Positions 34,085-43,690 are shown, counted from the first letter of the stretch. The stretch: 64,000 nucleotides of DNA from Christensenella sp964438705 (GCA_964438705.1 CAYTKQ010000001.1:1-64000), one strand, 5' to 3'. The notes: generated by a model from the letters alone, not told the origin. Numbers and translations: made by a program.

Positions 34085-34137
34085 ATAACAAGGGCGCACT
34101 TATACACCGCTGCGCGGTGTGTGCGCTCCTGCGGAGG
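34085..34137. other. oriT: oriT with MOBQ/RSF1010-type nic core
   Basis: The plus strand AGGGCGCACTTA (34091-34102) is the complement of TAAGTGCGCCCT, the nic core of RSF1010/R1162-type (MOBQ) origins. By analogy the nick would fall on the minus strand between positions 34095 and 34094. A strong imperfect hairpin follows: GCGCAC, bulge TTAT, ACACCGC (34094-34110), loop TGC, then GCGGTGT-GTGCGC (34114-34126). It lies directly upstream of the relaxase gene. The rest of the 226-base gap shows no convincing gene. Confidence 0.78.
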
Positions 34138-34295
34138 GCATGTACGCTTAGTGAAACACACGGGAAGTTTGCGATCTCCAAATCTCTATGGCAAAACAGG
34201 GCGGCAAACTGTATCCGGTATTGCGGATACAGCTTGTCGTCTTTTCGGTTTGCAGAGTATTGATTTTACAGAAAGACGAGGTTAACCCATAACCC

Positions 34296-35480
34296 ATGGC
34301 AATCTATCATTGCAGTATCAAAATAATTTCGCGGGGCAAAGGTAAGTCTGCTGTTGCCGCTGCTGCATATCGCGCAGGCGAGAAAATGATAAATGATTAC
34401 GACGGCATAACGCATGACTATACGCGCAAAGGCGGCGTTGTTCATACAGAAATACTATTGCCCGAATATGCGCCGCGCGAATATTCAGACCGTTCAATTT
34501 TATGGAACGCAGTGGAGAAAATAGAACGTGCGAAAAATTCGCAACTTGCGCGGGAAATTGAGCTGGCATTGCCTGTGGAGCTTGCCAGAGAACAAAATAT
34601 TATGCTCGCACGCGCCTATGTGCAAGAACAATTTGTAGATAAAGGAATGTGTGCCGACATCTGTATTCACGACAAAAACGACGGTAATCCTCACGCCCAC
34701 ATTATGCTAACCATGCGTCCGTTTGAACCAAGCAGCGAGTGGGGCCCAAAATCTAAAAAAGAATATGTGTTAGACAGATATGGCAAAAAAATACGGCTAA
34801 AAAGCGGCGAGTTTAAGACTAGGAAAATTAGTGCTGTGGATTGGAACGAGTCGACAAAAGCAGAGGAATGGCGAGCAGCGTGGACCCGGTTTGTTAACCG
34901 TGCATTGGAGCAGCAGAAAATCGAAACTCGTATTGATCACCGCAGTTTTAAACGCCAAGGATTGGAACAGATTCCAACCGTGCATATTGGTATTGCGGCA
35001 TCGCAAATGGAGAAGCGTGGGATTGTTACCGATCGCGGGAACATAAATTGTGAAATCGTCAAGCAGAACGTTATTTTGCGAAAAATTAAAGAGCGTTTAG
35101 CGCAACTTAAAGACTGGATGAGAAACTCGGCTTTGGCAAATATTTTTCCAGCGAAAAACAAAAAAGTGACCAACGAAAAAAGAATACAGCCGACCATGCT
35201 TGAAATTGCGGAAACTAAAATTGCCAAGTGCGCCGCTCAAGACCACGAACGACGTGGAAGCAACATGGCGATGCTCATTGAATTGCGGGACTATCTGAAA
35301 GAGCACAATATTGAAACATTGGAACAGCTAAGGCATAAAGTGAGAAGATCTTCCTTGCATGAGGATAAAGTCTTAATGCGCGCCAGCCGCATTGCAGAAG
35401 AAATGATGTCGTCTTACCGAATTGAACAAAAACGCTTGGTACAACATCTGAATTCTCGTTCAAGGGAAATAGAGCGGTGA
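34296..35480 (+). CDS. MobA/MobL-family relaxase (MOBQ)
   Basis: A 394-residue relaxase. The N-terminal start AIYHCSIKIISRGKGKSAVAAAAYRAG is the hallmark of MobA/MobL, with the catalytic Tyr near residue 25 and the metal-binding histidines in NPHAHIMLTMRP (about 130). Another family block is AWTRFVNRALEQQKIETRIDHRSF. The C-terminal portion is helical and shorter than in many relatives; no helicase or primase domain follows. The ribosome site GAGGT is rather far (13 bases). It would nick oriT at 34095/34094 and lead the single strand into a helper conjugation machine. Confidence 0.93.
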   Translation: MAIYHCSIKIISRGKGKSAVAAAAYRAGEKMINDYDGITHDYTRKGGVVHTEILLPEYAPREYSDRSILWNAVEKIERAKNSQLAREIELALPVELAREQNIMLARAYVQEQFVDKGMCADICIHDKNDGNPHAHIMLTMRPFEPSSEWGPKSKKEYVLDRYGKKIRLKSGEFKTRKISAVDWNESTKAEEWRAAWTRFVNRALEQQKIETRIDHRSFKRQGLEQIPTVHIGIAASQMEKRGIVTDRGNINCEIVKQNVILRKIKERLAQLKDWMRNSALANIFPAKNKKVTNEKRIQPTMLEIAETKIAKCAAQDHERRGSNMAMLIELRDYLKEHNIETLEQLRHKVRRSSLHEDKVLMRASRIAEEMMSSYRIEQKRLVQHLNSRSREIER

Positions 35481-35646
35481 TCAGGTGCATTTTAATACTT
35501 TGCCTTCGCTCATCTGATTGGCAGGAAGAATAAACAGCGGAAGCCAATGGATGACGGGTAAAGAACCGGAAGATATTTAGATAATTGATTCTGCAGGAGG
35601 GATGTGAGATAGCACGCATCACTTCTGCAGAGCTGTATAAATTTGG

Positions 35647-35675
35647 TTGTATATATTTCGCATTTACGATACAAT
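35647..35675 (+). promoter_or_regulatory. Candidate promoter of the hsd operon
   Basis: TTGTAT (35647-35652) and TACAAT (35670-35675) are 17 bases apart, about 28 bases before the helix-turn-helix gene that heads the operon. The gap from the relaxase stop to here shows no open frame worth calling. Confidence 0.5.
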
Positions 35676-35709
35676 TAAATTAATCTACTCTTGTTTTGGA
35701 GAAGCTGAG

Positions 35710-35883
35710 ATGAACGGTATGACGGCAAAAGAAGTCGCTGAAAAATGGAGCATTACGCCTCGCCAAGTACAGCTATTGTGCGCGAAAGGTCGGATATCCG
35801 GCGCGGTTCGTTTCGGCAACGCTTGGGTGATTCCTTCCAATGCTGAAAAGCCAAAAGATGGACGTAGCCAAAAGACGAAGTGA
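35710..35883 (+). CDS. Small helix-turn-helix protein heading the hsd operon
   Basis: A 57-residue protein, start ATG 35710 behind GGAGAAG. MTAKEVAEKWSITPRQVQLLCAKGRISGAVRFGNAWVIP is an excisionase/MerR-like winged-helix DNA-binding segment that fills nearly the whole protein. Such small proteins often stand before type I R-M or toxin genes as regulators; here it is 22 bases before hsdM. It may control timing of restriction after the element enters a new host, which is inference. An alternative is a second excisionase. Confidence 0.75.
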   Translation: MNGMTAKEVAEKWSITPRQVQLLCAKGRISGAVRFGNAWVIPSNAEKPKDGRSQKTK

Positions 35884-35905
35884 TTACATTTAGGAGAGTG
35901 CGTGC

Positions 35906-37378
35906 ATGATTACAGGCGAGCTAAAAAGTAAAGTTGACAAGCTGTGGGAAATGTTTTGGACGGGTGGGCTTACCAACCCACTGGATGTCATTGAACAAAT
36001 TACCTATCTGATGTTCATACGCGACCTTGATAAAACAGATGAAACACGGCAAAAAGAAAGCGCGTGGATAGGGCAACCATATATAAGCATGTTTGCTGGG
36101 AAACAACATTTAAAATGGTCTGTGTTTAGGGATAAGCCGGCGGAAATAATGTATCAGACAATGCAGTCTGAGGTGTTTCCGTTTATTAAAGAATTAAACG
36201 GAAACAGCGGCACCTACGCCAAATACATGGCTGATGCTATTTTTAAGGTACCCACACCACAGCTTTTAGAAAAGATTGTCACATCGCTGGATGATATGTA
36301 TGACTATATTGAAAAGCTGCCGGACCAAAAGGACGCGCGGGGCGACCTGTATGAATATATGCTGTCAAAGCTGTCAACGGCAGGTACAAACGGCCAGTTT
36401 CGCACGCCGCGCCACATCATCCGCATGATGGTGGAGCTTTTAGATTTGCAGCCGGACGATAGGATTTGTGATCCGGCTTGCGGTACCAGTGGTTTTTTAG
36501 TAGCGGCAGGGGAGTACTTAAAGACAAATTATCTAAAAGATATTTTTTACAATAAAGACGCAAAGGCACGTTATGACAGTGATATGTTTACAGGATATGA
36601 CATGGACAGAACTATGCTGCGCATCGGTGCTATGAATATGATGACGCATGGCATTGCCAATCCGCATATTGTTTATAAAGACAGCCTTTCCGACCAGAAC
36701 ACCGACATGGGTAAATACACCAAAATACTGGCGAATCCTCCATTCAAGGGCAGTTTAGATTATGACATTGTGGCGACCGATTTGCTGAAAGTTACAAAAA
36801 CGAAAAAGACAGAATTGCTTTTTCTTGCATTGTTCCTGCGTATGCTGAGGAATGGGGGGCGCTGTGCCTCCATAGTTCCGGACGGCGTACTGTTTGGCTC
36901 ATCCAAAGCGCACAAGGATATTCGCAAGGAGATTGTGGAAAACCACCGGCTGGAGGCTATCATTTCGATGCCCTCCGGCGTGTTTAAGCCCTATGCCGGG
37001 GTGAGCACCGCAGTGATCGTGTTTACCAAAACAGGCGCGGGCGGCACGGACAAGGTGTGGTTTTATGATATGCAGAGCGATGGCTACAGCTTGGACGACA
37101 AGCGCACCCAACTTGACAATAGTGATATTTCCGATATCGTTGCCCGTTTTCATGCGTTAAAAGAGGAAGAAGCGCGGGAGCGCACGGAGCAGAGTTTTCT
37201 TGTGCCTAAAGAGGAGATTGTGGATAACGACTACGATCTTTCGATCAACAAATATAAAAAGAGCAACTATGTGGAAGAAGAATATCCCCATCCGCTGGAA
37301 ATCATGACCGAAATCAACACGCTTGAGGCGGAAATTACCGATGGGCTCAAAGAACTGGAGGCGTTGCTGCGTGGGTAA
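35906..37378 (+). CDS. hsdM: Type I restriction-modification DNA methyltransferase subunit
   Basis: A 490-residue adenine-N6 methyltransferase. The N-terminal helical HsdM_N domain covers about 1-145 (KVDKLWEMFWTGGLTNPLDVIEQITYLMF). SAM binding is shown by DPACGTSGFLVAAGEYL (about 188) and the catalytic NPPF motif is present (ILANPPFKG, about 277). Other blocks are FLRMLRNGGRCASIVPDG and ISMPSGVFKPYAGVSTAV. The start is ATG 35906 after AGGAG. It ends overlapping the hsdS start by 8 nt. It acts with HsdS as the modification enzyme, and with HsdR for cleavage. Confidence 0.96.
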   Translation: MITGELKSKVDKLWEMFWTGGLTNPLDVIEQITYLMFIRDLDKTDETRQKESAWIGQPYISMFAGKQHLKWSVFRDKPAEIMYQTMQSEVFPFIKELNGNSGTYAKYMADAIFKVPTPQLLEKIVTSLDDMYDYIEKLPDQKDARGDLYEYMLSKLSTAGTNGQFRTPRHIIRMMVELLDLQPDDRICDPACGTSGFLVAAGEYLKTNYLKDIFYNKDAKARYDSDMFTGYDMDRTMLRIGAMNMMTHGIANPHIVYKDSLSDQNTDMGKYTKILANPPFKGSLDYDIVATDLLKVTKTKKTELLFLALFLRMLRNGGRCASIVPDGVLFGSSKAHKDIRKEIVENHRLEAIISMPSGVFKPYAGVSTAVIVFTKTGAGGTDKVWFYDMQSDGYSLDDKRTQLDNSDISDIVARFHALKEEEARERTEQSFLVPKEEIVDNDYDLSINKYKKSNYVEEEYPHPLEIMTEINTLEAEITDGLKELEALLRG

Positions 37379-38486
37379 GACAATTGTACCGTTAGGTCGA
37401 TATACAAAAATAATGACTGGTAAACTTGATGCTAATGCCAGTTCCATTGACGGTAATTACCCTTTTTTCACTTGTTCAAAAGAGCCGCTAAGAATAAGCA
37501 ACTATTCCTACAATTGCGAATGTGTGCTTGTTGCAGGAAACGGAGATTTGAATGTAAAATATTATTCTGGAAAATTTGATGCCTACCAAAGAACATATAT
37601 TATTGAAAGTAAAGATAGCCAGGTATTAAATACAAAATATTTATTCCACTTTCTCGATAAATATGTGGATAAGCTACGGGAGCAGTCCATCGGTGGAGTT
37701 ATAAAATATATAAAACTTGGTTATTTGACGGAAGCGCTGCTTCCTCTTCCATCGTTATCGGTGCAAAAGCAAATTGCAGATGTGCTCGACCGTGCAAGTG
37801 ACATCATCGAAAAGCGCAAGGTGCAGATAGAAAAGCTTGATTTGCTGGTGAAGTCGCAGTTTATTGAGATGTTTGGTAATCCGGTGACAAATCCGAAGGG
37901 GTGGGAGATAGGAATTATTCGTGATTTAGTATCAGAAGTAAAATATGGCACTAGCAAACCCGCTGTTGATAATGGAAAATATGTCTACCTGCGAATGAAT
38001 AATATAACTTACAATGGTTCAATGGATTATACCAGCCTTAAATATATTGATATTGATGATAATGAAATAGAAAAATATGTGGTTCGGAAAGGTGACATCC
38101 TTTTTAATCGAACAAATAGCAAGGAATTAGTAGGGAAAACAGCAGTTTTCAAAGAGAATACCCCTATGATTATTGCTGGATATATCATCCGCATACGTGT
38201 AAATGAGCGGGCTAATCCTGAGTACATTTCAGGGTATCTTAATTCCAATTATGGCAAACGAATATTGTTGGATATGTGTAAGGCGATTGTTGGGCAAGCA
38301 AATATAAATGCTCAAGAGTTACAAAAAATTAGGATTTCTATTACACCTATCCAACTTCAAAATCAATTTGCCAACTTTGTAAGTCAAGTCGAAGCACAAA
38401 AATCCTTACTTCATCAATCCCTTGCAAAGCTGGAGCAAAACTATAAATCTCTGATGCAAAAATGCTTTCGGGGAGAGATATTTTAA
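37371..38486 (+). CDS. hsdS: Type I restriction-modification specificity subunit
   Basis: A 371-residue protein. The start is GTG 37371, eight bases after GGAGG and inside the end of hsdM; a longer frame from 37323 overlaps hsdM further and is unsupported. Two target-recognition domains are visible: residues 1-130, beginning VPLGRYTKIMTGK, and about 180-310, beginning EIGIIRDLVSEVKYGTS. Each is followed by a conserved helical spacer (SLSVQKQIADVLDRASDIIEK and LQNQFANFVSQVEAQKSLL). This determines the two half-sites of the DNA target. Both domains look intact; the target sequence cannot be inferred. Confidence 0.95.
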   Translation: MGKTIVPLGRYTKIMTGKLDANASSIDGNYPFFTCSKEPLRISNYSYNCECVLVAGNGDLNVKYYSGKFDAYQRTYIIESKDSQVLNTKYLFHFLDKYVDKLREQSIGGVIKYIKLGYLTEALLPLPSLSVQKQIADVLDRASDIIEKRKVQIEKLDLLVKSQFIEMFGNPVTNPKGWEIGIIRDLVSEVKYGTSKPAVDNGKYVYLRMNNITYNGSMDYTSLKYIDIDDNEIEKYVVRKGDILFNRTNSKELVGKTAVFKENTPMIIAGYIIRIRVNERANPEYISGYLNSNYGKRILLDMCKAIVGQANINAQELQKIRISITPIQLQNQFANFVSQVEAQKSLLHQSLAKLEQNYKSLMQKCFRGEIF

Positions 38487-38503
38487 ACAATGAGGTGACC
38501 ATT

Positions 38504-41500
38504 ATGCGCACCAACTTTGATTTTTTAACAAAAGACCCGCAATTTGAACCCTTTGCCGAGGCTGCCGTCTCGGCGGAGCGTGTGCTGCCCATTTCGCCCG
38601 CGCTCTGCGCCACGGCTTGCCGCACGGCGCTGGAGTTTGCTGTAAAGTGGGTGTACAGCGTAGATGGTTCGCTTGTGAAGCCCTATGAAGACAAGCTGGT
38701 TACCCTTGTCAGCACAGAAGATTTCAAAGATTTAATTCCTTCCGGCATGTATGCAAAATTGAACTATTTGCGCAAGGTAGGCAACAATGCTACCCATAAC
38801 CCCAAGAGTGTCAGCCGCGACCAAGCGGTGCTGGCATTGCAAAACCTGCACAGTTTTCTTGACTTTGTCGCCTATTGCTATGGAACCGACTACATTGAGG
38901 CTCCATTTGATAAATCCCTGCTGGAAGAAAAGACGCAGCCAGTACCTGTAGCTGTCACGCCGCCCGCCGCCGAAGAGGTGGATTTTCAGACGTTGCTGGA
39001 CGAGAACTTTCCGAAACGAGAAAAACTCACTGCAAAGCGTGTAGCACAGCTTAAGCAAGGTTATTCCGTTAAGCCTATGGACATGACCGAGGCGCAGACC
39101 CGTAAAGCGTACATCGATGTGATGCTCATGGATGCAGGCTGGCAGCGCGGCTCCAACTGGATGGACGAATATCCAATTGATCACATGCCCAATAAGACGG
39201 GCAAAGGCTATGCCGATTACGTGCTGTTTGGAGATAACGGCCTGCCGCTTGCTGTGATAGAAGCCAAACGTACCAGCGTCAACATAGAAAAAGGTAGGCA
39301 GCAGGCAGTGCTTTATGCTGATTTTTTAGAGAAGAAGTATGGTCGACGCCCCGTAATTTTCATGACAAACGGTTATGAAACCCGTATCTGGAGCGATAAA
39401 TATTACCCGGAGCGGCAGGTGTCGGGCATTTACTCCAAGCGCGATTTGGAGAAGCTGTTTAACATCATGAGCGACCGTGCGCCGCTCAAAGCGGTAAAGA
39501 TAAACGATGATATATCAAACCGTTATTATCAGAAGGAAGCAATACAAGCGGTATGCGATGCCTTCGGTGAGCGCAACCGCCGCAAGGTGCTGCTTGTTAT
39601 GGCAACAGGCAGCGGAAAGACCCGTACGGTGATCTCGCTGGCGGATGTGCTGATTCGCCACGGCTGGGTGAAAAACCTGTTGTTTCTTGCTGACCGCAAT
39701 GCTTTGGTGACGCAGGCAAAACGTGCTTTTCACAATATGCTGCCCAATCTTTCCCTTTGTAACCTAACCGAAGGGAAGGAGGAGGCCAATGCCCGTGCCG
39801 TATTTTCCACTTACCAAACCATGATGAATTGCATTGACGTTACTCGTGACGAAAAGGGTGAACGGCTCTTTACGCCCGGGCATTTCGATTTAATCGTTGT
39901 TGATGAGGCGCATCGCAGCATCTACAATAAATACAAAGACATATTCACGTACTTTGACGCGCTGCTAGTAGGATTGACCGCCACGCCTAAAGATGAGATA
40001 GACAAGAACACCTATGGCATTTTTGACTTGGAGAGTGGCGTGCCGACCTATGGCTATGAGCTTTCTCAGGCGGTGCAGGATGGTTATCTCGTTGACTTTG
40101 TGTCGATTGAGACAGCACTGAAGTTTATGACAAAGGGGATTACTTATGAAGAGCTTTCTCCGGAGGAACAAGAGGAATATGAGAATACGTTTGCTGATGA
40201 GGATGGGAATTTGCCCGAAAGCATTGATTCCAGCGCCCTAAACGAGTGGCTGTTTAATAGCGACACCATCCGAAAAGCACTGCACACTTTGATACAGCAT
40301 GGTCAGCGGGTGGAGTATGGAGAGAAGATAGGGAAAACGATCATTTTTGCCAAAAACCATAATCATGCTGAAAAAATCCTTGAGGTGTGGAATAAAGAAT
40401 TCCCTGATTATCCCTCCCACTATGCGCGGGTGATTGACAACTATACCAACTACGCCCAAAGCCTGATTGACGATTTTTCCGATAAGAGCAAGATGCCGCA
40501 GATTGTCATTTCGGTGGATATGCTGGACACCGGCATTGATGTGCCGGAAATTCTCAACCTTGTCTTTTTCAAGAAGGTGATGAGCCGGGCGAAGTTTTGG
40601 CAGATGATCGGGCGGGGCACACGTACCTGCGAAGGTCTGGTTGATGGTGCGGACAAGCCGCAGTTCTATATTTTTGATCTTTGCAGCAACTTCGATTTTT
40701 TCAGACTTCATGCAAAGGGAAAAGAAGCTGGAATCGTCGCTACCTTGCAGGAGCGTATGTTCAATATAAAGGTGGAAATGGCATACAAGCTGCAAGAGCT
40801 TGCTTATCAAACAGAGGAACTGCAAGGTTATCGCAAAAAGCTGGTGCAGGATTTGGTGGGGCAAGTCAAGGCATTGCCACACGATAATTTTGCAGTAAAG
40901 CAGCATTTGCGCATTATTGATAAATATCTGTCTGAATCTGATTTTGATACCCTCACATACGAAAACACGCTGCAAATCGCCGAACATATTGCACCGCTTA
41001 TTTTGCCCACGGGAGATGATATTTCGGCGGCGCGTTTTGATATGCTCATCTATCAGATAGAGCTTGCAATGCTGGTTGAAAAGAGCTATAAAAGGGCTAA
41101 GAACGATGTCATCCGCAAAGCCTCAGAGTTATCTAAGTATGGCACAATTCCGGCCATTGCTGAGCAGCAAGAGATACTAGAGCAAATCCTACATAAGGAT
41201 CTGCTGGAAAGAGCCGGTGTTTCTGATTATGAGACCATCCGTGTAAAGCTTCGCGACTTGATCAAGTATATCCCGGAGACTGATAGGATTCGTTACGATA
41301 CTGATTTTACCGATGATATTCTTTCCGTTGAGTGGAATGAATCTCAACTTGACAATGATGATTTGGCCAATTATAAAAAGAAAGTGAATTATTATATTTT
41401 GCAGCATCAAAGCATCCCTGCGATCGCCAAACTCAAAGGAAACGAGCCACTGACCGGAGAGGATGTGCACTCGCTTGAAAATATTCTTTGGAATGAGTTG

Positions 41501-41827
41501 GGTACCAAAGAACAGTATGACGCGCAGTATGGAAAAACGCCGCTTGGTGAGTTGGTGCGTTCCATTGTTGGCTTGAGCCAGAAAGCTGCAAATGAGGCCT
41601 TTTCGCAATTTTTGAACGATGCAGGATTGGACAGCAGACAGATGTATTTTGTGCGGCAGATTGTCAACTACATCGTGAAAAACGGCATGATGAAGGATTT
41701 GTCGGTGTTGCAGGAAAGCCCATTTACCGATCAAGGTGGCATTAGCGAACTGTTTGATGATGCCGCAGTGTTTATGGATTTAAGAGCTGTGATTGAGGGG
41801 ATCAATCGGAACGCGGTAGCGGCGTGA
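38504..41827 (+). CDS. hsdR: Type I restriction endonuclease subunit with N-terminal DUF4145-like domain
   Basis: A 1107-residue motor-nuclease. The start is ATG 38504 after GAGGTG. Residues 1-140 form a DUF4145/HEPN-like helical domain (ALCATACRTALEFAVKWVY). A PD-(D/E)xK nuclease follows around 230-255 (GYADYVLFGDNGLPLAVIEAKR). The SF2 helicase core has MATGSGKTRTVISLADVL (about 366), VVDEAHRSIYNKY (about 465), GLTATPKDEIDKNTYG and a late MSRAKFWQMIGRGTRT. An EcoEI-type C-terminal domain ends the protein. All catalytic motifs are intact, so the system is probably active. The reverse transcriptase gene follows with overlapping or near-overlapping signals. Confidence 0.95.
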   Translation: MRTNFDFLTKDPQFEPFAEAAVSAERVLPISPALCATACRTALEFAVKWVYSVDGSLVKPYEDKLVTLVSTEDFKDLIPSGMYAKLNYLRKVGNNATHNPKSVSRDQAVLALQNLHSFLDFVAYCYGTDYIEAPFDKSLLEEKTQPVPVAVTPPAAEEVDFQTLLDENFPKREKLTAKRVAQLKQGYSVKPMDMTEAQTRKAYIDVMLMDAGWQRGSNWMDEYPIDHMPNKTGKGYADYVLFGDNGLPLAVIEAKRTSVNIEKGRQQAVLYADFLEKKYGRRPVIFMTNGYETRIWSDKYYPERQVSGIYSKRDLEKLFNIMSDRAPLKAVKINDDISNRYYQKEAIQAVCDAFGERNRRKVLLVMATGSGKTRTVISLADVLIRHGWVKNLLFLADRNALVTQAKRAFHNMLPNLSLCNLTEGKEEANARAVFSTYQTMMNCIDVTRDEKGERLFTPGHFDLIVVDEAHRSIYNKYKDIFTYFDALLVGLTATPKDEIDKNTYGIFDLESGVPTYGYELSQAVQDGYLVDFVSIETALKFMTKGITYEELSPEEQEEYENTFADEDGNLPESIDSSALNEWLFNSDTIRKALHTLIQHGQRVEYGEKIGKTIIFAKNHNHAEKILEVWNKEFPDYPSHYARVIDNYTNYAQSLIDDFSDKSKMPQIVISVDMLDTGIDVPEILNLVFFKKVMSRAKFWQMIGRGTRTCEGLVDGADKPQFYIFDLCSNFDFFRLHAKGKEAGIVATLQERMFNIKVEMAYKLQELAYQTEELQGYRKKLVQDLVGQVKALPHDNFAVKQHLRIIDKYLSESDFDTLTYENTLQIAEHIAPLILPTGDDISAARFDMLIYQIELAMLVEKSYKRAKNDVIRKASELSKYGTIPAIAEQQEILEQILHKDLLERAGVSDYETIRVKLRDLIKYIPETDRIRYDTDFTDDILSVEWNESQLDNDDLANYKKKVNYYILQHQSIPAIAKLKGNEPLTGEDVHSLENILWNELGTKEQYDAQYGKTPLGELVRSIVGLSQKAANEAFSQFLNDAGLDSRQMYFVRQIVNYIVKNGMMKDLSVLQESPFTDQGGISELFDDAAVFMDLRAVIEGINRNAVAA

Positions 41828-41841
41828 AAGAGGGGAATCGC

Positions 41842-43467
41842 TTGAAAGTAACTTGGGAAGATTTCATTAAATTGCTTACACCCAAACTAAAAAGTGAGAA
41901 CTTTATTGAGCAGATAGCTGAGTATGGTTATTTTACCGAGCAATTTCCTTCTTGTTTTTCGTCAAAAGTATTTGCTTCAAAGATAAATGAATTATTACCT
42001 TTTGCTCCCTGTACAAAGTCGCAAGCAAAAAAAACCTCAAATGCTACACTGCCTGCTACACTGTCTATGCGAAAAGACGATATTTCCAGAAGAATTTTAT
42101 CGCTACCGAACCCAAAGGCTTTTTTGCGCTTAGCAAAGTTGATGCAGGAGAACTGGGAAGATATTCAGAACTATGCTGAAAGTAAAAACTCTCTATCGCC
42201 AATAACTTATATTCATAAATATAGTGATACAGGCGAGAAAGCAATGTTGAATAGCGAGAATGTTCGGGAAAGTATTCGTTCAAAAAGCGATTTTGTAGAA
42301 GGTTTGAAAAATTGCATTCAAGCTGCGTTAGGATATAAATACAGGTTAAAGGTTGACATAGCGAATTGCTATAATTCTATTTACACACATTCCGTTGCTT
42401 GGGCAATATGCGGCAAAGAAGAGGCGAAAAGATACCTTCGCACCCAAGAGCCAGAGGCATTAAAAGATAGATATGAGTTGGCTGATAAATTAGATGCATT
42501 TATAAGATTTCAGAAAAACAATGAAACAAATGGTATTGTAGTGGGCCCCTTCACATCACGGATATTTTCAGAAATAGTCTTATCGGCCATTGATCGACAA
42601 TTAGAAGCTAAAAAATACATATTTAGGCGATATGTAGACGATTATAAATTTTATTTTCGTTCGGAAGTACAGGCGAAAGAGAGCATCCCACAGATTGAAA
42701 GAATACTTAATGAGTTTGGCTTACATCTAAACACGGCGAAAACAGAAGTTTCCTGTTTCCCCTTTGAAATCATATCGCAGATAAAACAAATATATGAAAA
42801 AGCTTTAGAGAATGAAGGCGTATTTGGGGTATTGAATGCAGCTTCACAGCTTTATTCAAATGGCGAAAAAGGTGCATACAAATATGCACTTAAGTTTATC
42901 AGAGATAAAGAGCCTTCAATTGAGGATTTCGGAATAATAATGTCTTCTCTGATAAATATTTTGCTTCTCGAACCCAAATACGGAAAATACTTAATCGCAT
43001 ATTTGAAAAAGCACATTCACAAATGGAAAAGAGAACTTGTTACAGAACTGATTAATAGAGAATTGAGTATTAGCATAAATGAAGAATTGCAGCAGGAGAC
43101 TTTGATTTTTTTGCACATCATTAAGGAATTAAAGCTATCCCTGCACTCAAAAAATTTGATCAACATTTTGAGCCGCTCTAACGATTTTGCTATTATTATT
43201 GCGCTTGATATTTGGAAGAATAGAAAAGCATATGTCGATCGCACAAGACAACAAGCAACACAAATTAGGAAGGCCATCGAGCAACTTTCAGTTGAACTCA
43301 AAGGGGAAGAATATTCAGGTGCAAGATGGCTGCTCATTTATGAGATGAAAATTCATGGGCTAATGGATGTTGGATTAATGCCGACACCTAAAAGCGATGA
43401 TTTTTTTAGCAAACTATATGAATATCAAGTAACTTTTTATCAATCAGTTAGTCGGAAGCTATACTAA
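41842..43467 (+). CDS. Reverse transcriptase, probably of the defence-associated (unknown-group/Abi-like) class
   Basis: A 541-residue RNA-dependent DNA polymerase-like protein. TTG 41842 is chosen, seven bases after AGAGGGG; GTG 41824, overlapping the hsdR stop, would add six residues. Reverse transcriptase motif A is LKVDIANCYNSIYTHS (catalytic Asp 172), motif B is NGIVVGPFTSRIFSEI, and motif C is RRYVDDYKFYF (YVDD, 264-267), all intact. No maturase, endonuclease or Cas1 domain follows; the last 230 residues look like helical repeats, as in Abi/DRT antiphage enzymes. No group II intron or retron msr-msd is visible. It is co-oriented with and directly behind hsdR, so it is probably an added defence layer. 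Subgroup not determined. Confidence 0.85.
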   Translation: MKVTWEDFIKLLTPKLKSENFIEQIAEYGYFTEQFPSCFSSKVFASKINELLPFAPCTKSQAKKTSNATLPATLSMRKDDISRRILSLPNPKAFLRLAKLMQENWEDIQNYAESKNSLSPITYIHKYSDTGEKAMLNSENVRESIRSKSDFVEGLKNCIQAALGYKYRLKVDIANCYNSIYTHSVAWAICGKEEAKRYLRTQEPEALKDRYELADKLDAFIRFQKNNETNGIVVGPFTSRIFSEIVLSAIDRQLEAKKYIFRRYVDDYKFYFRSEVQAKESIPQIERILNEFGLHLNTAKTEVSCFPFEIISQIKQIYEKALENEGVFGVLNAASQLYSNGEKGAYKYALKFIRDKEPSIEDFGIIMSSLINILLLEPKYGKYLIAYLKKHIHKWKRELVTELINRELSISINEELQQETLIFLHIIKELKLSLHSKNLINILSRSNDFAIIIALDIWKNRKAYVDRTRQQATQIRKAIEQLSVELKGEEYSGARWLLIYEMKIHGLMDVGLMPTPKSDDFFSKLYEYQVTFYQSVSRKLY

Positions 43468-43532
43468 GCAAATGTAGTTATATTGAAGTATTGACATTAT
43501 CATGTTATAATTTCTAAGCAGTGCAGATTGAG

Positions 43533-43690
43533 TTGATAGCGCAGCCTTAGCATCCTCGTTTAACCTGCAAACCTCTTGCAAAGGTACAGTGAATGCGACC
43601 TGTGATAGACTCACCCTGATAGATTTTTGATAGCAAAAGTTCGGCAACCCGTTAGGATAAGGATAACTGAAATCATATCCTATCAAATGG
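43533..43690 (+). repeat. Right cluster of TGATAG repeats (probable integrase arm sites)
   Basis: TTGATAGCG (43533-43541), GTGATAGAC (43602-43610), CTGATAGA (43616-43623) and TTGATAGCA (43627-43635) are direct copies. CTATCAAATGG (43680-43690) is an inverted copy of the left-end CCATTTGATAG. ACCTGCAAACC (43563-43573) is an inverted copy of 31269-31279. This is the main content of the 270-base gap between the reverse transcriptase and attR; no gene or clear RNA structure was seen there. Confidence 0.6.

Noticed and set aside
34082..34285. Open frame of 67 codons between the mobilization gene and the relaxase
   Set aside because: It overlaps the oriT hairpins, has no ribosome site and an unlikely composition; better explained as non-coding origin sequence.
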